Part shown: positions 8,846 to 18,383 of the stretch, piece by piece
Numbering within the stretch: the stretch's first letter is position 1
Layout of the letters: each line of letters opens with the position of its first letter
DNA from: an uncultured Luminiphilus sp.
Lineage (GTDB): Bacteria > Pseudomonadota > Gammaproteobacteria > Pseudomonadales > Halieaceae
Length of the DNA: 33,894 bases
Assembly (NCBI GenBank): GCA_938091995.1
Contig: CALKNZ010000046.1
Coordinates: 1 to 33,894 of the forward strand
Reading direction: 5' to 3'
Translations under genes and position numbers: made by a program
Notes under the pieces: model-generated
Told to the model about the DNA's origin: nothing
Seen by the model: only the letters and a program-made list of their open reading frames with translations
The model's database searches: none

Positions 8846-11800
8846 TTATCTTGGGTTCTCAATTAACCAAACTCTTACTTTTTGCCATTGTTCATCGAGG
8901 CGCTTCGCCGAAACCGGCAAACGCGTGCCGAGCTGCTGTGCAAAAAGCGACACTCTGAACTCCTCAAGCATCCAGCGATATTGCAAAGCCGGGGGTGATA
9001 ACGCAGCGAGACCAGGATAATCCACAGTAGCCTCGCTCAAACGTGTGAGACTCGGCTGTAACAAACTCAGGCTCTTGTGATCTTTTTCGGTTTGGCCATT
9101 GAGCCGCTGTACACGGTGCAACAGTGCTTTGGCATAACGCGGGTACTGCTCCAACCAGTAGGCGGGATTCATAATCATGAATCCTGGCTCCAACAACCCT
9201 TGAATTTGAGCGGTAATATCTGCCTGCGCTGCCGAAAACTCGGATTTTTTGAGCTGATTAAGGTGCTTTTGAACCTCAGCTAATGGCTTGAGAAAATTAA
9301 TCATGACTTGCTCTTTTGCAAGGGCCATCGGTACCCATTGACCCTTGGCAGCATCAAGGCTGCGAGTAAACGCTGCCTCATCTCTTGGCAGTTCTTCGCC
9401 CCAAGTGTCTAACACACTCGCCATAATCGTCTCGCGAACTAAAGCAGCTCTCTCCAACCCACTGCCTGCCAGCGCTAGGGCTGATTGATTATCGGCAAAA
9501 AGCTGCTTGCGAAGATATTTTACCGTCTGACTACTGCAGGTCATCGCTAGCGCAGCAACACCACGCCGGTGCAGTAACGTCGCATCGTGCTGATAATCAT
9601 GTAACTCAAGCGCAATTCGATCGCCATGATCCACCAAGGCGGGGAAACGCTCCACCTTCATACCTGCCGCTGAGGTGCGCCAGACAGCAGGCAGGTCACC
9701 AAAGCTCCAGCTCTTAACCTGATGTTGTGCCAACGAGTTAGAGGGCTCGCTAGGTCTAGCAAGAGCCGAGCCATCGCGAAATTGTCCTACCAGCGCCGCC
9801 ATATCCCGGCCCTGACCCAGAAGCTTTCCTCTCTCATCAACGACTCTAATATTTGCCCGATAGAATTCAGCCAGACCGGTAATGTCCCAATCTTCATCGG
9901 CGATAACGACGCCACGAGTTTTTCGCAGCGCAGCCGACAGTGCAGCACACAGCGCCACATCATCGGGTTGCATCATGGCAAGAGCTGCATCAACGACGTC
10001 AGGCACCGGCACCAACTGCTTGCGGCGAGCCTTGGGCAGGCCCTTCACCAGAGCAATACATTTTTCACGCAGTAACCCCGGAACCAGCCACTCAAAACGG
10101 TAGCGTGGTGCGCGGTTTAACAGGGGCAATGGAACGGTGACTGAAATTCCGTCATTTTCTCGCCCCGGTTCAAAACAATATTTCAGTCGGTACGTTGTGT
10201 CTCGCCAATCGAGCTCAGACGGAAATTGATCGGCGACTGCTTCCCCCGGATCACGGGTTAAAATTTGCGCCTGATTAAGGCGAAGCTGTTGATCGTCTGG
10301 AAGCTGCCTAACCCACTTCTCAAGGGTACTCGCACTAAAACAACCATCGGGAATTCGCTCATTATAAAAATCAAACAGCGCCTGCTCATCGACTAATAGA
10401 TCGCGACGGCGGGTGCGTGACTCTAGGTCTTGCACCTCTTTGACACGGTTCAAGTTAGCCTTAAGAAATGCAGGTGGTTTTTTATAGTTCCCCGAAACCA
10501 AACCGTCTCTAATAAAGATTTCCCGTGCGACCAAGGGATTTACGTCACCAAAATGAATTCGCTGACCGTCGCTAATGGTTAGGCCATAAAGGATGACTCT
10601 TTCAATGGCCATAACTCGACCTGAGCGCATCTGCCATGCAGGCTCGTAGTGCTGACGCTTAAGAATTTGAGGATTAATGCGAAGCAGCCAAAGGGGATCT
10701 ATGGCGGCACACTGCCTGGCATACACTTGCGACGTCTCGACCACCTCTGCCGCGACTAACCATTTAGGCGGCTTTTTATGCAGCACCGAACCCGGGAAGA
10801 TCTGAACTTTCCTGTTGCGAGTGGCATTATATTTTCTGCCCTCGTCAAGTTGCGCGACTTGCCCCAGCAAACCGGATAACAGCGCTTTATGTACCTCATC
10901 AAAATCTGTTTCATCACTCAGTTCAGATCTTGGGCGCAGCTGCACTTGTCTACAGGCAATTACCAGCTGACCATGAACCTCTCGCCACTCCCGAAGTCGA
11001 AGATAAGAAAGAAATTCGCGCTGACATAATTTTCGCAACTGACTTTGTGACAGTGCCTGCCGTTGCTCTTCATAATATCGCCACAGGTTTAACCAAGATA
11101 AAAAATCTGAGCGCGGATGATTAAATCGCGCATGGGCTTGGTCAGCCTGAGCTCGCTTCTCCGCGGGTCGGTCTCTTGGGTCCTGAACCGCAAGAGCGCT
11201 GACCACCACCAAAACCTCTTCAAGACACTTAAGCTCGCCCGACGCATGAACCATGCGCGCCAATTTCGGATCGATCGGTAATTTGGCCATTTTTCGACCC
11301 AGAGCGGTCAACTTGCCTCGGGCTGAAATAGCTCCCAGCTCCTCGAGAAGTCGCTGACCGTCGCGCACCATCTTGGCTTCGGGCGGATCCACAAAAGGAA
11401 ATTTCTGAACCTCGCCTAAACCCAACTCCAACATTTTCAGAACAACAGCAGCAAGATTAGTGCGCAAGATCTCTGGATCGGTAAATTCCGGTCTAGCGAG
11501 AAAATCTTGCTCGCTGTAAAGGCGCAAACAGACACCAGCCGCCACCCGACCGCAACGCCCCTTACGCTGGTTTGCGCTCGACTGCGATATACGCTCAACA
11601 GGCAAGCGCTGGAGCCGAGTGCGATGGCTATAACGACTGACTCTGGCTGTTCCCGGGTCAATCACATAGCGGATGCCGGGAACAGTCAAAGAGGTTTCCG
11701 CGACGTTGGTTGCCAATACAACCCGCATGCCACTGCCAGAGGGTTTAAAAACCCTATTTTGTTCCTTGACACTCAGACGAGCGTAAAGCGGCAAAATCTG

Positions 11801-12586
11801 TCGTCGCTCGTCTCCTTTTAGGCGACGGGAAAGATCACGAATCTCCCGTTCTCCCGGGAGAAAAATTAAGACATCACCCCGGGGACCAAAGTCCTCCGCA
11901 ACAATGCCATCAACGGCACGCACAATCTGATCTTCCACACCATCTTCAGCGTCATCAGAATCGCCCAAATAATGCACTTCCACGGGGAAAAGGCGCCCAG
12001 AGACCTCAATGACAGGAGCGTTATTAAAATGCTGGGAAAAGCGCTCTACATCGATAGTTGCTGAGGTAATAATGATCTTGAGGTCGGGTCGCTTGGGTAG
12101 CAAAGCCCGGAGATAACCCAAAATGAAGTCAATGTTTAGACTGCGCTCGTGGGCCTCGTCAATAATCAGCGTGTCATAGTCACGCAACTCACGATCCCGC
12201 TGAAGTTCTGCAAGCAAGATGCCATCGGTCATGAGTTTAATAGCCGTACTGGGCGCTACAGAGTCGTTAAAGCGTACTTTGTAGCCCACCAAACCGCCGA
12301 GCTCGGACCCCAGTTCATCGGCGATCCGTTCTGCAACTCGGCGTGCCGCCAAACGTCGGGGCTGAGTGTGACCGATACGCGCTTCCTGTCCACGCCCCAG
12401 CTCGAGACAAATCTTAGGAATTTGAGTGGTTTTTCCTGAACCCGTCTCCCCAGCAATGATGACAACCTGATGCTGGCTTATCGCCTCACGAATCTCCTCG
12501 CGACGCTCACATACAGGCAGATCACTGGGAAAATTAATCGGATTCGGTATAACGCGAACCGGCACCTCTTTTGTCTTTTTAAGCAT
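8846..12586 (-). CDS. hrpA: DEAH-box ATP-dependent RNA helicase HrpA
   Basis: A 1246-aa DExH helicase, known in E. coli for resolving stalled ribosomes and for mRNA processing. The sequence shows Walker A GETGSGKT (residues 46-53), TQPRRLAARRVA (motif Ia), DEAH (143-146), SAT (175-177), and motif VI in QRKGRCGR. Then come the winged-helix/ratchet (HA2) region, an OB fold, and the long C-terminal DUF3418-type region that separates HrpA from shorter helicases. It is slightly shorter than E. coli HrpA (about 1300 aa), mostly through a shorter N-terminal lead. The ATG at 12586 lies 25 bp after the fadD stop, so the two are likely cotranscribed. Confidence 0.96.
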   Translation of the reverse strand: MLKKTKEVPVRVIPNPINFPSDLPVCERREEIREAISQHQVVIIAGETGSGKTTQIPKICLELGRGQEARIGHTQPRRLAARRVAERIADELGSELGGLVGYKVRFNDSVAPSTAIKLMTDGILLAELQRDRELRDYDTLIIDEAHERSLNIDFILGYLRALLPKRPDLKIIITSATIDVERFSQHFNNAPVIEVSGRLFPVEVHYLGDSDDAEDGVEDQIVRAVDGIVAEDFGPRGDVLIFLPGEREIRDLSRRLKGDERRQILPLYARLSVKEQNRVFKPSGSGMRVVLATNVAETSLTVPGIRYVIDPGTARVSRYSHRTRLQRLPVERISQSSANQRKGRCGRVAAGVCLRLYSEQDFLARPEFTDPEILRTNLAAVVLKMLELGLGEVQKFPFVDPPEAKMVRDGQRLLEELGAISARGKLTALGRKMAKLPIDPKLARMVHASGELKCLEEVLVVVSALAVQDPRDRPAEKRAQADQAHARFNHPRSDFLSWLNLWRYYEEQRQALSQSQLRKLCQREFLSYLRLREWREVHGQLVIACRQVQLRPRSELSDETDFDEVHKALLSGLLGQVAQLDEGRKYNATRNRKVQIFPGSVLHKKPPKWLVAAEVVETSQVYARQCAAIDPLWLLRINPQILKRQHYEPAWQMRSGRVMAIERVILYGLTISDGQRIHFGDVNPLVAREIFIRDGLVSGNYKKPPAFLKANLNRVKEVQDLESRTRRRDLLVDEQALFDFYNERIPDGCFSASTLEKWVRQLPDDQQLRLNQAQILTRDPGEAVADQFPSELDWRDTTYRLKYCFEPGRENDGISVTVPLPLLNRAPRYRFEWLVPGLLREKCIALVKGLPKARRKQLVPVPDVVDAALAMMQPDDVALCAALSAALRKTRGVVIADEDWDITGLAEFYRANIRVVDERGKLLGQGRDMAALVGQFRDGSALARPSEPSNSLAQHQVKSWSFGDLPAVWRTSAAGMKVERFPALVDHGDRIALELHDYQHDATLLHRRGVAALAMTCSSQTVKYLRKQLFADNQSALALAGSGLERAALVRETIMASVLDTWGEELPRDEAAFTRSLDAAKGQWVPMALAKEQVMINFLKPLAEVQKHLNQLKKSEFSAAQADITAQIQGLLEPGFMIMNPAYWLEQYPRYAKALLHRVQRLNGQTEKDHKSLSLLQPSLTRLSEATVDYPGLAALSPPALQYRWMLEEFRVSLFAQQLGTRLPVSAKRLDEQWQKVRVWLIENPR

Positions 12587-12611
12587 GAATTTATACTACC
12601 TGAAACAGCAA

Positions 12612-14294
12612 TTAAGCTGATTCGCGCAGCTCCCGCCGTAAAATTTTCCCGACATTCGTTTTGGGTAATTCTTCCCGAAATTCAATGTGCTTGGGCACTT
12701 TATATCCGGTTAGCTGAGTCCTGCAGAAGTCTTTCAATGCAAGCTCAGTGAGCGTCGGATCTTTACGAATAACGAACATCTTGATGACTTCGCCATTTTT
12801 AGAATCGGGCAGCCCAACAGCCGCACACTCCAAAACACCCGGGTGCTTGCTAACAACATCCTCAAGTTCGTTTGGGTAGACGTTAAAACCTGAGACCACA
12901 ATCATGTCTTTTTTTCGATCAACAATACGAAGATAACCGTCTCGCTGAATAACCGCCACATCACCGGTGAAGAACCAGCCCTCAGGATCAATGACCTCAG
13001 CCGTAGCCTCAGCTCGTTGCCAATATCCCTGCATGACTTGAGGTCCGCGAATACATAACTCCCCGGCATCGTCAAAGCCTAGTAACTGATTATTGTCATC
13101 GACGACGCGCACTTCGGTGTTGGGTACGGGTAAACCAATGGTCCCCAATTGCTGGGCGCCACCCGGATTACCCGTTGCAACAGGTGAAGTTTCTGTTAAC
13201 CCGTATCCCTCCGAGACCGGACACTGCGTTAACGCCTGCCAAGCGTTGGCGGCGTCTTCTGTTAGGGCCATTCCCCCAGAAAAGGTGACTTTTAGGTCGC
13301 TAAAATCTAGACCTTGGAAGTCGGAATCATTGGTTAAGGCCACGAACAACGTGTTAAGCCCAAAAAATAACCGCGGACGATAGGTCCTAAATGCACTAAC
13401 GACCGACTTTAAGTCACGAGGATTGGGGATTAGCACGGTGTGCGCACCCACATAGAGCGCATACATCGACGCTGTAAACGCATAAATGTGATACACCGGT
13501 AACGGCTGGATAAACGTATCGCCGTAGCCTTTTAGTTTGTAACTACCAAACAAAGCATCAGCCTGCATCACATTCGCCACTAGGTTACCGTGAGACAGCA
13601 TGGCGCCCTTGGCGACTCCGGTAGTACCCCCGGTGTACTGCAGCATGGCCAAATCATCTGCCCTTACGGCAGCATTTGCTACGAACTGATGTTTTTGACC
13701 CGCTGACAGTACGTCTCTCAGTGTCAATGCCCCAGGAATCGAAAATGGCGGCACCAATTTTTTAACGTGTTTGGCCACAAAGTTGATAAAAAACCGTTTG
13801 GGTTGGGGATGTAAATCGGCTAACTCGGTAATCACAACTTTTTCGACCGCCGTACGCGGTAAAACAGCGGCTGCATGCTGGGCAACGTTTGCCTGCACCA
13901 CCAATAATTTCACCCCAGCGTCACTAAACTGATGTTCAATTTCTCGCTCGGTGTAGAGGGGATTGGTGTTCACCACAACCATGCCTGCCCGCAAAGCGCC
14001 CAATACAACCACGAAATATTGAATGAGGTTGGGCATTTGAACGGCGATGCGATCTCCGGCTAACAGACCCGATTCCTGGGTTAGCCACGCCGCGAAGTGC
14101 CCCGCTAATCGATCCAATTCACCATAACTCAGTGAGTGTCCCAGGCTTGTACAGGCCGTAGCATTTTCATGTCGCTTTAGTGCGTCATCAAATAATGCAA
14201 TGATATTTGGAAATGCTTGAGTGTTTATGTCTGTAGAAATTTGCAAAGCGGCAAGCCGCTCTGCAATAACTCGGTTAATATCTGCCTGCTCCAT
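12612..14294 (-). CDS. fadD: long-chain-fatty-acid-CoA ligase FadD
   Basis: Acyl-CoA synthetase (560 aa) that activates fatty acids through an acyl-AMP intermediate, at the inner membrane. Adenylate-forming motifs are in order: YTGGTTGVAKGAMLSHGN (residues 220-237, AMP/ATP loop), the linker-type SEGYGLTETSP (361-371), GWFFTGDVA (439-447), the FACS signature around DRKKDMIVVSGFNVYPNELE, and catalytic Lys550 in PKTNVGKILRREL. The length matches E. coli FadD (561 aa). GAGGA lies 5 nt before the ATG. It is divergent from the MaoC-type hydratase gene, so the two may share control by fatty-acid signals; no FadR or PsrA box could be assigned in the spacer. Confidence 0.95.
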   Translation of the reverse strand: MEQADINRVIAERLAALQISTDINTQAFPNIIALFDDALKRHENATACTSLGHSLSYGELDRLAGHFAAWLTQESGLLAGDRIAVQMPNLIQYFVVVLGALRAGMVVVNTNPLYTEREIEHQFSDAGVKLLVVQANVAQHAAAVLPRTAVEKVVITELADLHPQPKRFFINFVAKHVKKLVPPFSIPGALTLRDVLSAGQKHQFVANAAVRADDLAMLQYTGGTTGVAKGAMLSHGNLVANVMQADALFGSYKLKGYGDTFIQPLPVYHIYAFTASMYALYVGAHTVLIPNPRDLKSVVSAFRTYRPRLFFGLNTLFVALTNDSDFQGLDFSDLKVTFSGGMALTEDAANAWQALTQCPVSEGYGLTETSPVATGNPGGAQQLGTIGLPVPNTEVRVVDDNNQLLGFDDAGELCIRGPQVMQGYWQRAEATAEVIDPEGWFFTGDVAVIQRDGYLRIVDRKKDMIVVSGFNVYPNELEDVVSKHPGVLECAAVGLPDSKNGEVIKMFVIRKDPTLTELALKDFCRTQLTGYKVPKHIEFREELPKTNVGKILRRELRESA

Positions 14295-14425
14295 AAAATC
14301 CTCAGTTAATAAGTAAAAAAATCAAGGGTCCGCATGATGTTGTCTTGCGTGCAACGGGGTCAACCTGCCACCCTTGCAACTAGAGAAATATTTTCGCTTT
14401 TAACCGCACCAGTTAGGAGAACGGT
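14295..14425. promoter_or_regulatory. divergent fadD / phaJ promoter region
   Basis: A 131-bp spacer between divergent genes must hold both promoters. It contains the small palindrome TTGCGTGCAA and, further right, an A/T-rich block (AGAAATATTTTCGC) before the phaJ ribosome site. No confident -35/-10 pair or named operator could be assigned. The pairing of an acyl-CoA ligase with an enoyl-CoA hydratase suggests a shared fatty-acid-responsive regulator, as inference. Confidence 0.4.
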
Positions 14426-14941
14426 ATGTCCAACACTTCACAGATCACCAACCTTACCTTTGACGAAATTAATGTCGGGGATACCGCTGACTACAGCCGC
14501 CTTGTGACAACTCGCGAGGTTGAGCTGTTTGCGGCCGTTTCTGGCGATCACAACCCAGTCCACCTGGATCCAGAGTATGCCGCTACGACGCAGTTTGGCG
14601 AATGCATCGCCCATGGCATGCTTACAGGTGCGTTTATTTCCGCCGCTATTGCCATGGAGCTACCCGGACCAGGAACTATTTACTTGGGACAAACACTGCA
14701 ATTTCGCTCACCTGTGACCTTGGGCGACACACTGACCGTAGCTTTGGAGGTCACAGATAAACACGCCAGCAAACCCTGGGTGACCATATCAACCGTTGTA
14801 ACCAACCAAGACAACAAAGCGGTCGCGAAAGGTGAGGCAACCGTTATGGCCCCGAGTAAAAAAGAGACGGTGACTATTGTGCCCCCCTCTGCGATTCAAC
14901 TACTCGATGACGACGAAGCTGCGTCCGCAGACAAGAACTGA
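14426..14941 (+). CDS. phaJ: MaoC-family (R)-specific enoyl-CoA hydratase (PhaJ-like)
   Basis: A 171-aa hotdog-fold hydratase that adds water to trans-2-enoyl-CoA to give (R)-3-hydroxyacyl-CoA. It could feed polyhydroxyalkanoate or other (R)-hydroxyacyl pools. The catalytic Asp-His dyad lies in the family motif FAAVSGDHNPVHLDPEYA, followed by FGECIAHGMLTGAFIS and GTIYLGQTLQFRSPV. AGGAGA lies 8 nt before the ATG. About 30 residues beyond the hotdog core form an acidic tail (LLDDDEAASADKN) encoded by DNA that also codes, in antisense, for the neighbouring protein's end. No PHA synthase is present in the window, so PhaJ is a family name; a more general MaoC role is possible. Confidence 0.88.
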   Translation: MSNTSQITNLTFDEINVGDTADYSRLVTTREVELFAAVSGDHNPVHLDPEYAATTQFGECIAHGMLTGAFISAAIAMELPGPGTIYLGQTLQFRSPVTLGDTLTVALEVTDKHASKPWVTISTVVTNQDNKAVAKGEATVMAPSKKETVTIVPPSAIQLLDDDEAASADKN

Positions 14942-15417
14942 TCAGGATCTACGTACACTAGGCTAAACGTCACAATGGGGCGCTCAGGATCAGGTGCTAT
15001 GCCCAGCATGATGGCATTTACCATGCCATCATGGTTTGTCCCACCGACAGAACCGATCAAATTTAAATCGCTTTCGCCGTCCGGCATCTGTTCCTCGTTA
15101 TCCAACGGCTTAAACACCGGTAAGGGGTTACCCGGACGTAAGTCGTCTGAGAGGCGAGCGACTAGCGCAAGTACGCCATCGCGCCATGCCGAAAAATTCA
15201 AACTACCGTTGAATGACCTCGCATCCATAGCTAAGTCCATTCTCACAGTTCCGCCATCTTCCATTTTAAGATGGGTTAGAGTCACCTTTCGGCTTCCCTC
15301 TAGCTCTCTAAAAATACGCTTTGCGGTTGTGCGATCCGTCTCGAGAATCCCATTGTTTAAGAGATTCGCAGCAATGGTGGCAAGTTGATTGGCTTCAAGT
15401 ACCTTATCTTTCTTCAT
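14896..15417 (-). CDS. hypothetical protein with polyserine C-terminus
   Basis: A 173-aa soluble protein I do not recognise. It has no signal peptide or membrane segment. The N-terminal third is a charged helical stretch (ANQLATIAANLLNNG...RIFRELEGSRKVTL). The middle has LKMEDGGTVRMDLAMD and WRDGVLALVARLSDDL. A beta-rich end (AIMLGIAPDPERPIVTFSLVYVDP) precedes a SADAA linker and six serines. The last 46 bp lie inside the 3' end of the convergent phaJ gene, so the serine run is the mirror of that protein's acidic tail. Codon use and the starting ATG look normal, which supports a real gene, but no Shine-Dalgarno is clear. Confidence 0.68.
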   Translation of the reverse strand: MKKDKVLEANQLATIAANLLNNGILETDRTTAKRIFRELEGSRKVTLTHLKMEDGGTVRMDLAMDARSFNGSLNFSAWRDGVLALVARLSDDLRPGNPLPVFKPLDNEEQMPDGESDLNLIGSVGGTNHDGMVNAIMLGIAPDPERPIVTFSLVYVDPDQFLSADAASSSSSS

Positions 15418-15453
15418 GGTTATGACGTCTGCGAAAAACCACTATTGTACGCT

Positions 15454-15480
15454 TTGTCCCCTGTTCGGCTAGGGGCACAA
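15454..15480. repeat. inverted repeat in divergent spacer upstream of mnmC
   Basis: In the 111-bp spacer between the hypothetical gene (-) and mnmC (+), TTGTCCCCT pairs with AGGGG(C)ACAA around an 8-nt loop, giving nine base pairs with one bulged C. The position between two divergent starts fits an operator or a leader hairpin. No T-run follows it. No regulator is assigned. Confidence 0.45.
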
Positions 15481-15528
15481 TATCAATAAATTAAAATACC
15501 ACTGTTTCATCGACATTCAGGATCAGTA

Positions 15529-17526
15529 TTGATACATCGTGACAACCTTCAATGGCGACCAACCCCCGCTCCCGATATTGAGTGGCGCGACGGTATACCC
15601 GTGTCTCGTGAATTTGATGACGTTTATTACTCTACAGAAAATGGCGTAGCAGAAAGTCGCTACGTTTTTCTGGAGGGGAGCCGGTTTCTGGATCATGCGC
15701 AAGCAAACAAAATTGCGATTGCTGAAACCGGATTTGGCACTGGACTGAATTGCCTTATCGCCCTCGATGCCTGGCTTCAGAACAGAGAGCGCAGAGCGTC
15801 AAGCGCTACCCTGCATTATGTGGGTTTCGAGGCTCAGCCTCTAAGCCAAGCTCAGCTGCGGCTCGCCTGGGAAAAATGGCCGTCCTTATCTCATCTCGCT
15901 GAGCGTCTCATTCAAGATTGGCCACAAGCTATTCCGGGCTGTCATCGAATCTACTGGCCCGATTGGCATATCACCCTAGACCTTTGGTGGGACGACGCTC
16001 AAGAGGCCTTGAATGATCTTGCGTCACGGCGGCGACGCTACTTTAATATTTGGTTTCTTGACGGCTTTACACCTTCAAGGAACGAGGGTATCTGGTCAGC
16101 AGAGATATTTAACACTATGGCGACTCTGAGTCGCCAAGGAGCAACCTTTGCCACGTTCACCGCTGCAGGCGAGGTCCGAAGAGGATTAAGCTCAGCCGGC
16201 TTTACGGTGCACAAACGCCCAGGCTTCGGGGTAAAGCGAGAGGCACTTTGGGGTCAGCTCAATCGTACCGCGGAATTTCCAAAACCCTTGAAAGTGACGC
16301 CTTGGGATTTAACCGTGCCAATGCCTCGCCCCAAAACAGCGGTGGTCATTGGTGCGGGGCTCGCAGGCAGTTTCGCAGCCCGCGCTCTGGCAGAGAGAGG
16401 GGTGAATGTTAGGGTCCTTGAGGCTAATGCTGTCGCCAGTGGCGGCTCGAGTAATCTTCAGGGGATTACCTATACAAGACCCTCAAAGCGCCATGGCGTG
16501 CTGGCCGACTTTGCTATTGCCAGTTATCAAATTGCCACGCGGCTTTACCATCAACTACTAGGAGCAACACTGATCGAAGACGGCGATGGCAGTCACTGCG
16601 GCTATCTTCAAGTGACCAACGATACCCATACCCTCAGGTACTTAAAACAGTTCGAGCATCGTGATCTACCTTTTTGTGTTTTCAATGCCGAAGAGGCATC
16701 CATCCAACTGGGCGCTGCAGTCACACAGGATGCTCTTTTTTTTCCCAATGCCTGTTGGTTGTATCCCGCTGCTGTATGTCGAGAGCGTCTAGCCCACCCG
16801 CGGATCGAGCTACTAGAGTTTCGGGGCCACTGCGATTTTTCGGCAAATACTTCGGGCTGGCAGATCAACGATAAGCATGGGAACCGTTATAACAGTGACA
16901 TCCTGATACTGGCCACCGCGAATCACCTCAATACCACTCCAGAAACGGCTTGGCTGCCCCTGCAAACAATTCGCGGGCAAACCACCCACGTCGCCGCGAC
17001 GCAATCTTCTGCTGGGCTGCTTACAGCACTTTGCCACGAGGGTTACTTGCCACCACCTCGCCTGGGCGTACACTGTTTGGGCGCCACCTACGGACCCGGA
17101 GATACAGCTCTTGATGAGCGTCGCGCTGATCACATGACAAACCTGTCAAAACTAGGGTCTGTACTGCCAGATTTAGGTTTCCCAAGCAGTGCAGCACCCT
17201 TGTCGGGTCATGTCGCACTTCGCTGCACCACCACAGATTATTTACCTGTTGTGGGTCCAGTGCCCAACAAGGCGGCATTTAATGCCTGCTACGCTAGCCT
17301 CAAGACGAAGAAAACACGGTTCATCGATCAGGAGTGCCCGGTAATACCAGGGCTATTTATGCTCGCGGGACTCGGCTCGAGAGGCCTCACCGCAGGACCG
17401 CTGGCAGCAGAAATATTGGCAAGCGATATTATGGGAGAACCCGCTCCAGTGCCCCGCTATTTACAACAGGCGTTATCACCCGCGCGCTTTCTAAAACGCG
17501 CAATTGTGCGGGGTCAGCCACTATGA
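15529..17526 (+). CDS. mnmC: bifunctional tRNA mnm5s2U biosynthesis protein MnmC
   Basis: Two-domain enzyme (665 aa) finishing the 5-methylaminomethyl-2-thiouridine modification at wobble position 34. The N-terminal MnmD methyltransferase domain (about residues 1-250) shows the SAM motif AETGFGTGLN (65-74) and the catalytic-type FLDGFTPSRN (Asp178). The C-terminal FAD oxidoreductase domain begins with AVVIGAGLAGSFAARALAERG (nucleotide-binding GxGxxG at 275-280) and includes SSNLQGITYTRPSKRHG and LAGLGSRGLTAGPLAAE. The start is a TTG with AGGA 6 nt upstream; no in-frame ATG precedes the conserved WRDGIPVSREFDDVYYS. Its TGA overlaps the next gene's ATG (ATGA), so translation of the cyclotransferase is probably coupled. 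Confidence 0.95.
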   Translation: MIHRDNLQWRPTPAPDIEWRDGIPVSREFDDVYYSTENGVAESRYVFLEGSRFLDHAQANKIAIAETGFGTGLNCLIALDAWLQNRERRASSATLHYVGFEAQPLSQAQLRLAWEKWPSLSHLAERLIQDWPQAIPGCHRIYWPDWHITLDLWWDDAQEALNDLASRRRRYFNIWFLDGFTPSRNEGIWSAEIFNTMATLSRQGATFATFTAAGEVRRGLSSAGFTVHKRPGFGVKREALWGQLNRTAEFPKPLKVTPWDLTVPMPRPKTAVVIGAGLAGSFAARALAERGVNVRVLEANAVASGGSSNLQGITYTRPSKRHGVLADFAIASYQIATRLYHQLLGATLIEDGDGSHCGYLQVTNDTHTLRYLKQFEHRDLPFCVFNAEEASIQLGAAVTQDALFFPNACWLYPAAVCRERLAHPRIELLEFRGHCDFSANTSGWQINDKHGNRYNSDILILATANHLNTTPETAWLPLQTIRGQTTHVAATQSSAGLLTALCHEGYLPPPRLGVHCLGATYGPGDTALDERRADHMTNLSKLGSVLPDLGFPSSAAPLSGHVALRCTTTDYLPVVGPVPNKAAFNACYASLKTKKTRFIDQECPVIPGLFMLAGLGSRGLTAGPLAAEILASDIMGEPAPVPRYLQQALSPARFLKRAIVRGQPL

Positions 17527-18311
17527 AGCTATGGTGCTGCTATTTTTTGCCTGTTTTTCTCGCCACATCGGGTCAGATTTGCGCTGCCGAAAATGAAATC
17601 TCGCACCATCGAGCGAACAAGCTCCGTGCAGTTGCCATTGAATCTCGGCCCATGGAGCGCCGAAATTTCACTCAAGGGCTCTACATTTCGGACTCAGAAC
17701 TTTACGTAAGCTCGGGCCAATACGGTAAATCTGCAGTCCGCGTTTACTCTTGGCCTGACATGATTCTGAACAGAGAAATGGCACTGCCTAAGGCGTTGTT
17801 TGCTGAGGGGTTGACCCTACTTGCCAATCGACTCTGGGTTCTAACCTGGCGGGAAGGCAAGCTACTTGTCATGGACCCTTCGACCCTTGAGGTGCTTACA
17901 ACCGGAAAAATCAGCGGCGAAGGCTGGGGCATTACCCATAATGCCTCGACGCTGTGGCTCTCTAATGGCTCCTCACGTCTGCATAGCATTGATCTGAGCA
18001 GCGCAGCAAAGACTCAGTCCCTCGATGTTACTCTCAACGGCAAGCCCTTAAAAAGACTCAACGAGCTCGAGTGGATAAACGGTAAAATCTGGGCGAATGT
18101 CTGGTTAACCAATACGATCGTGGTGATCGATCCTAAAACCGGAGCCGTTACCGACGAGATTACGGTAGATGACCTGCTCAATGCAGAGGATCGAGAAACC
18201 AATACCGATGTGCTCAATGGGATAGCCCATGATCCTCAGACCGGTGCCATCTGGATCACGGGAAAGCGCTGGCCTAAATTATTTCGCATTGAACTTGAGA
18301 ACACGAACTAG
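17523..18311 (+). CDS. glutaminyl-peptide cyclotransferase (glutamine cyclotransferase family)
   Basis: A 262-aa exported five-bladed propeller enzyme that converts N-terminal glutamine of peptides or proteins to pyroglutamate. The N-terminus is a Sec signal (MKLWCCYFLPVFLATSGQIC, cleavage around CAA/EN). Family blocks visible are RRNFTQGLYI (46-55), FAEGLTLL (93-100), GEGWGITHN (132-140), LNELEWINGKIWANVWLT and LNGIAHDPQTGAIWITGKRW. I chose the ATG overlapping the mnmC stop; a longer in-frame extension into mnmC has no signal-peptide character. It is cotranscribed with mnmC, but no functional link is apparent. It acts in the periplasm, presumably on secreted proteins. Confidence 0.9.
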   Translation: MKLWCCYFLPVFLATSGQICAAENEISHHRANKLRAVAIESRPMERRNFTQGLYISDSELYVSSGQYGKSAVRVYSWPDMILNREMALPKALFAEGLTLLANRLWVLTWREGKLLVMDPSTLEVLTTGKISGEGWGITHNASTLWLSNGSSRLHSIDLSSAAKTQSLDVTLNGKPLKRLNELEWINGKIWANVWLTNTIVVIDPKTGAVTDEITVDDLLNAEDRETNTDVLNGIAHDPQTGAIWITGKRWPKLFRIELENTN

Positions 18312-18383
18312 TGCGCTTCGCGCTACAATAACCACTTGGGTGCCACGAGGGCCCCAGTCTTCTCTCTAGCCAGCGGATGTTTC

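Noticed and set aside
9722-10140. Long plus-strand frames opposite hrpA
   Set aside because: Antisense shadows of a clearly conserved helicase gene.
18336-18383. TTG start upstream of the M16C peptidase
   Set aside because: The ATG at 18384 has a better ribosome site; the added residues look non-coding.
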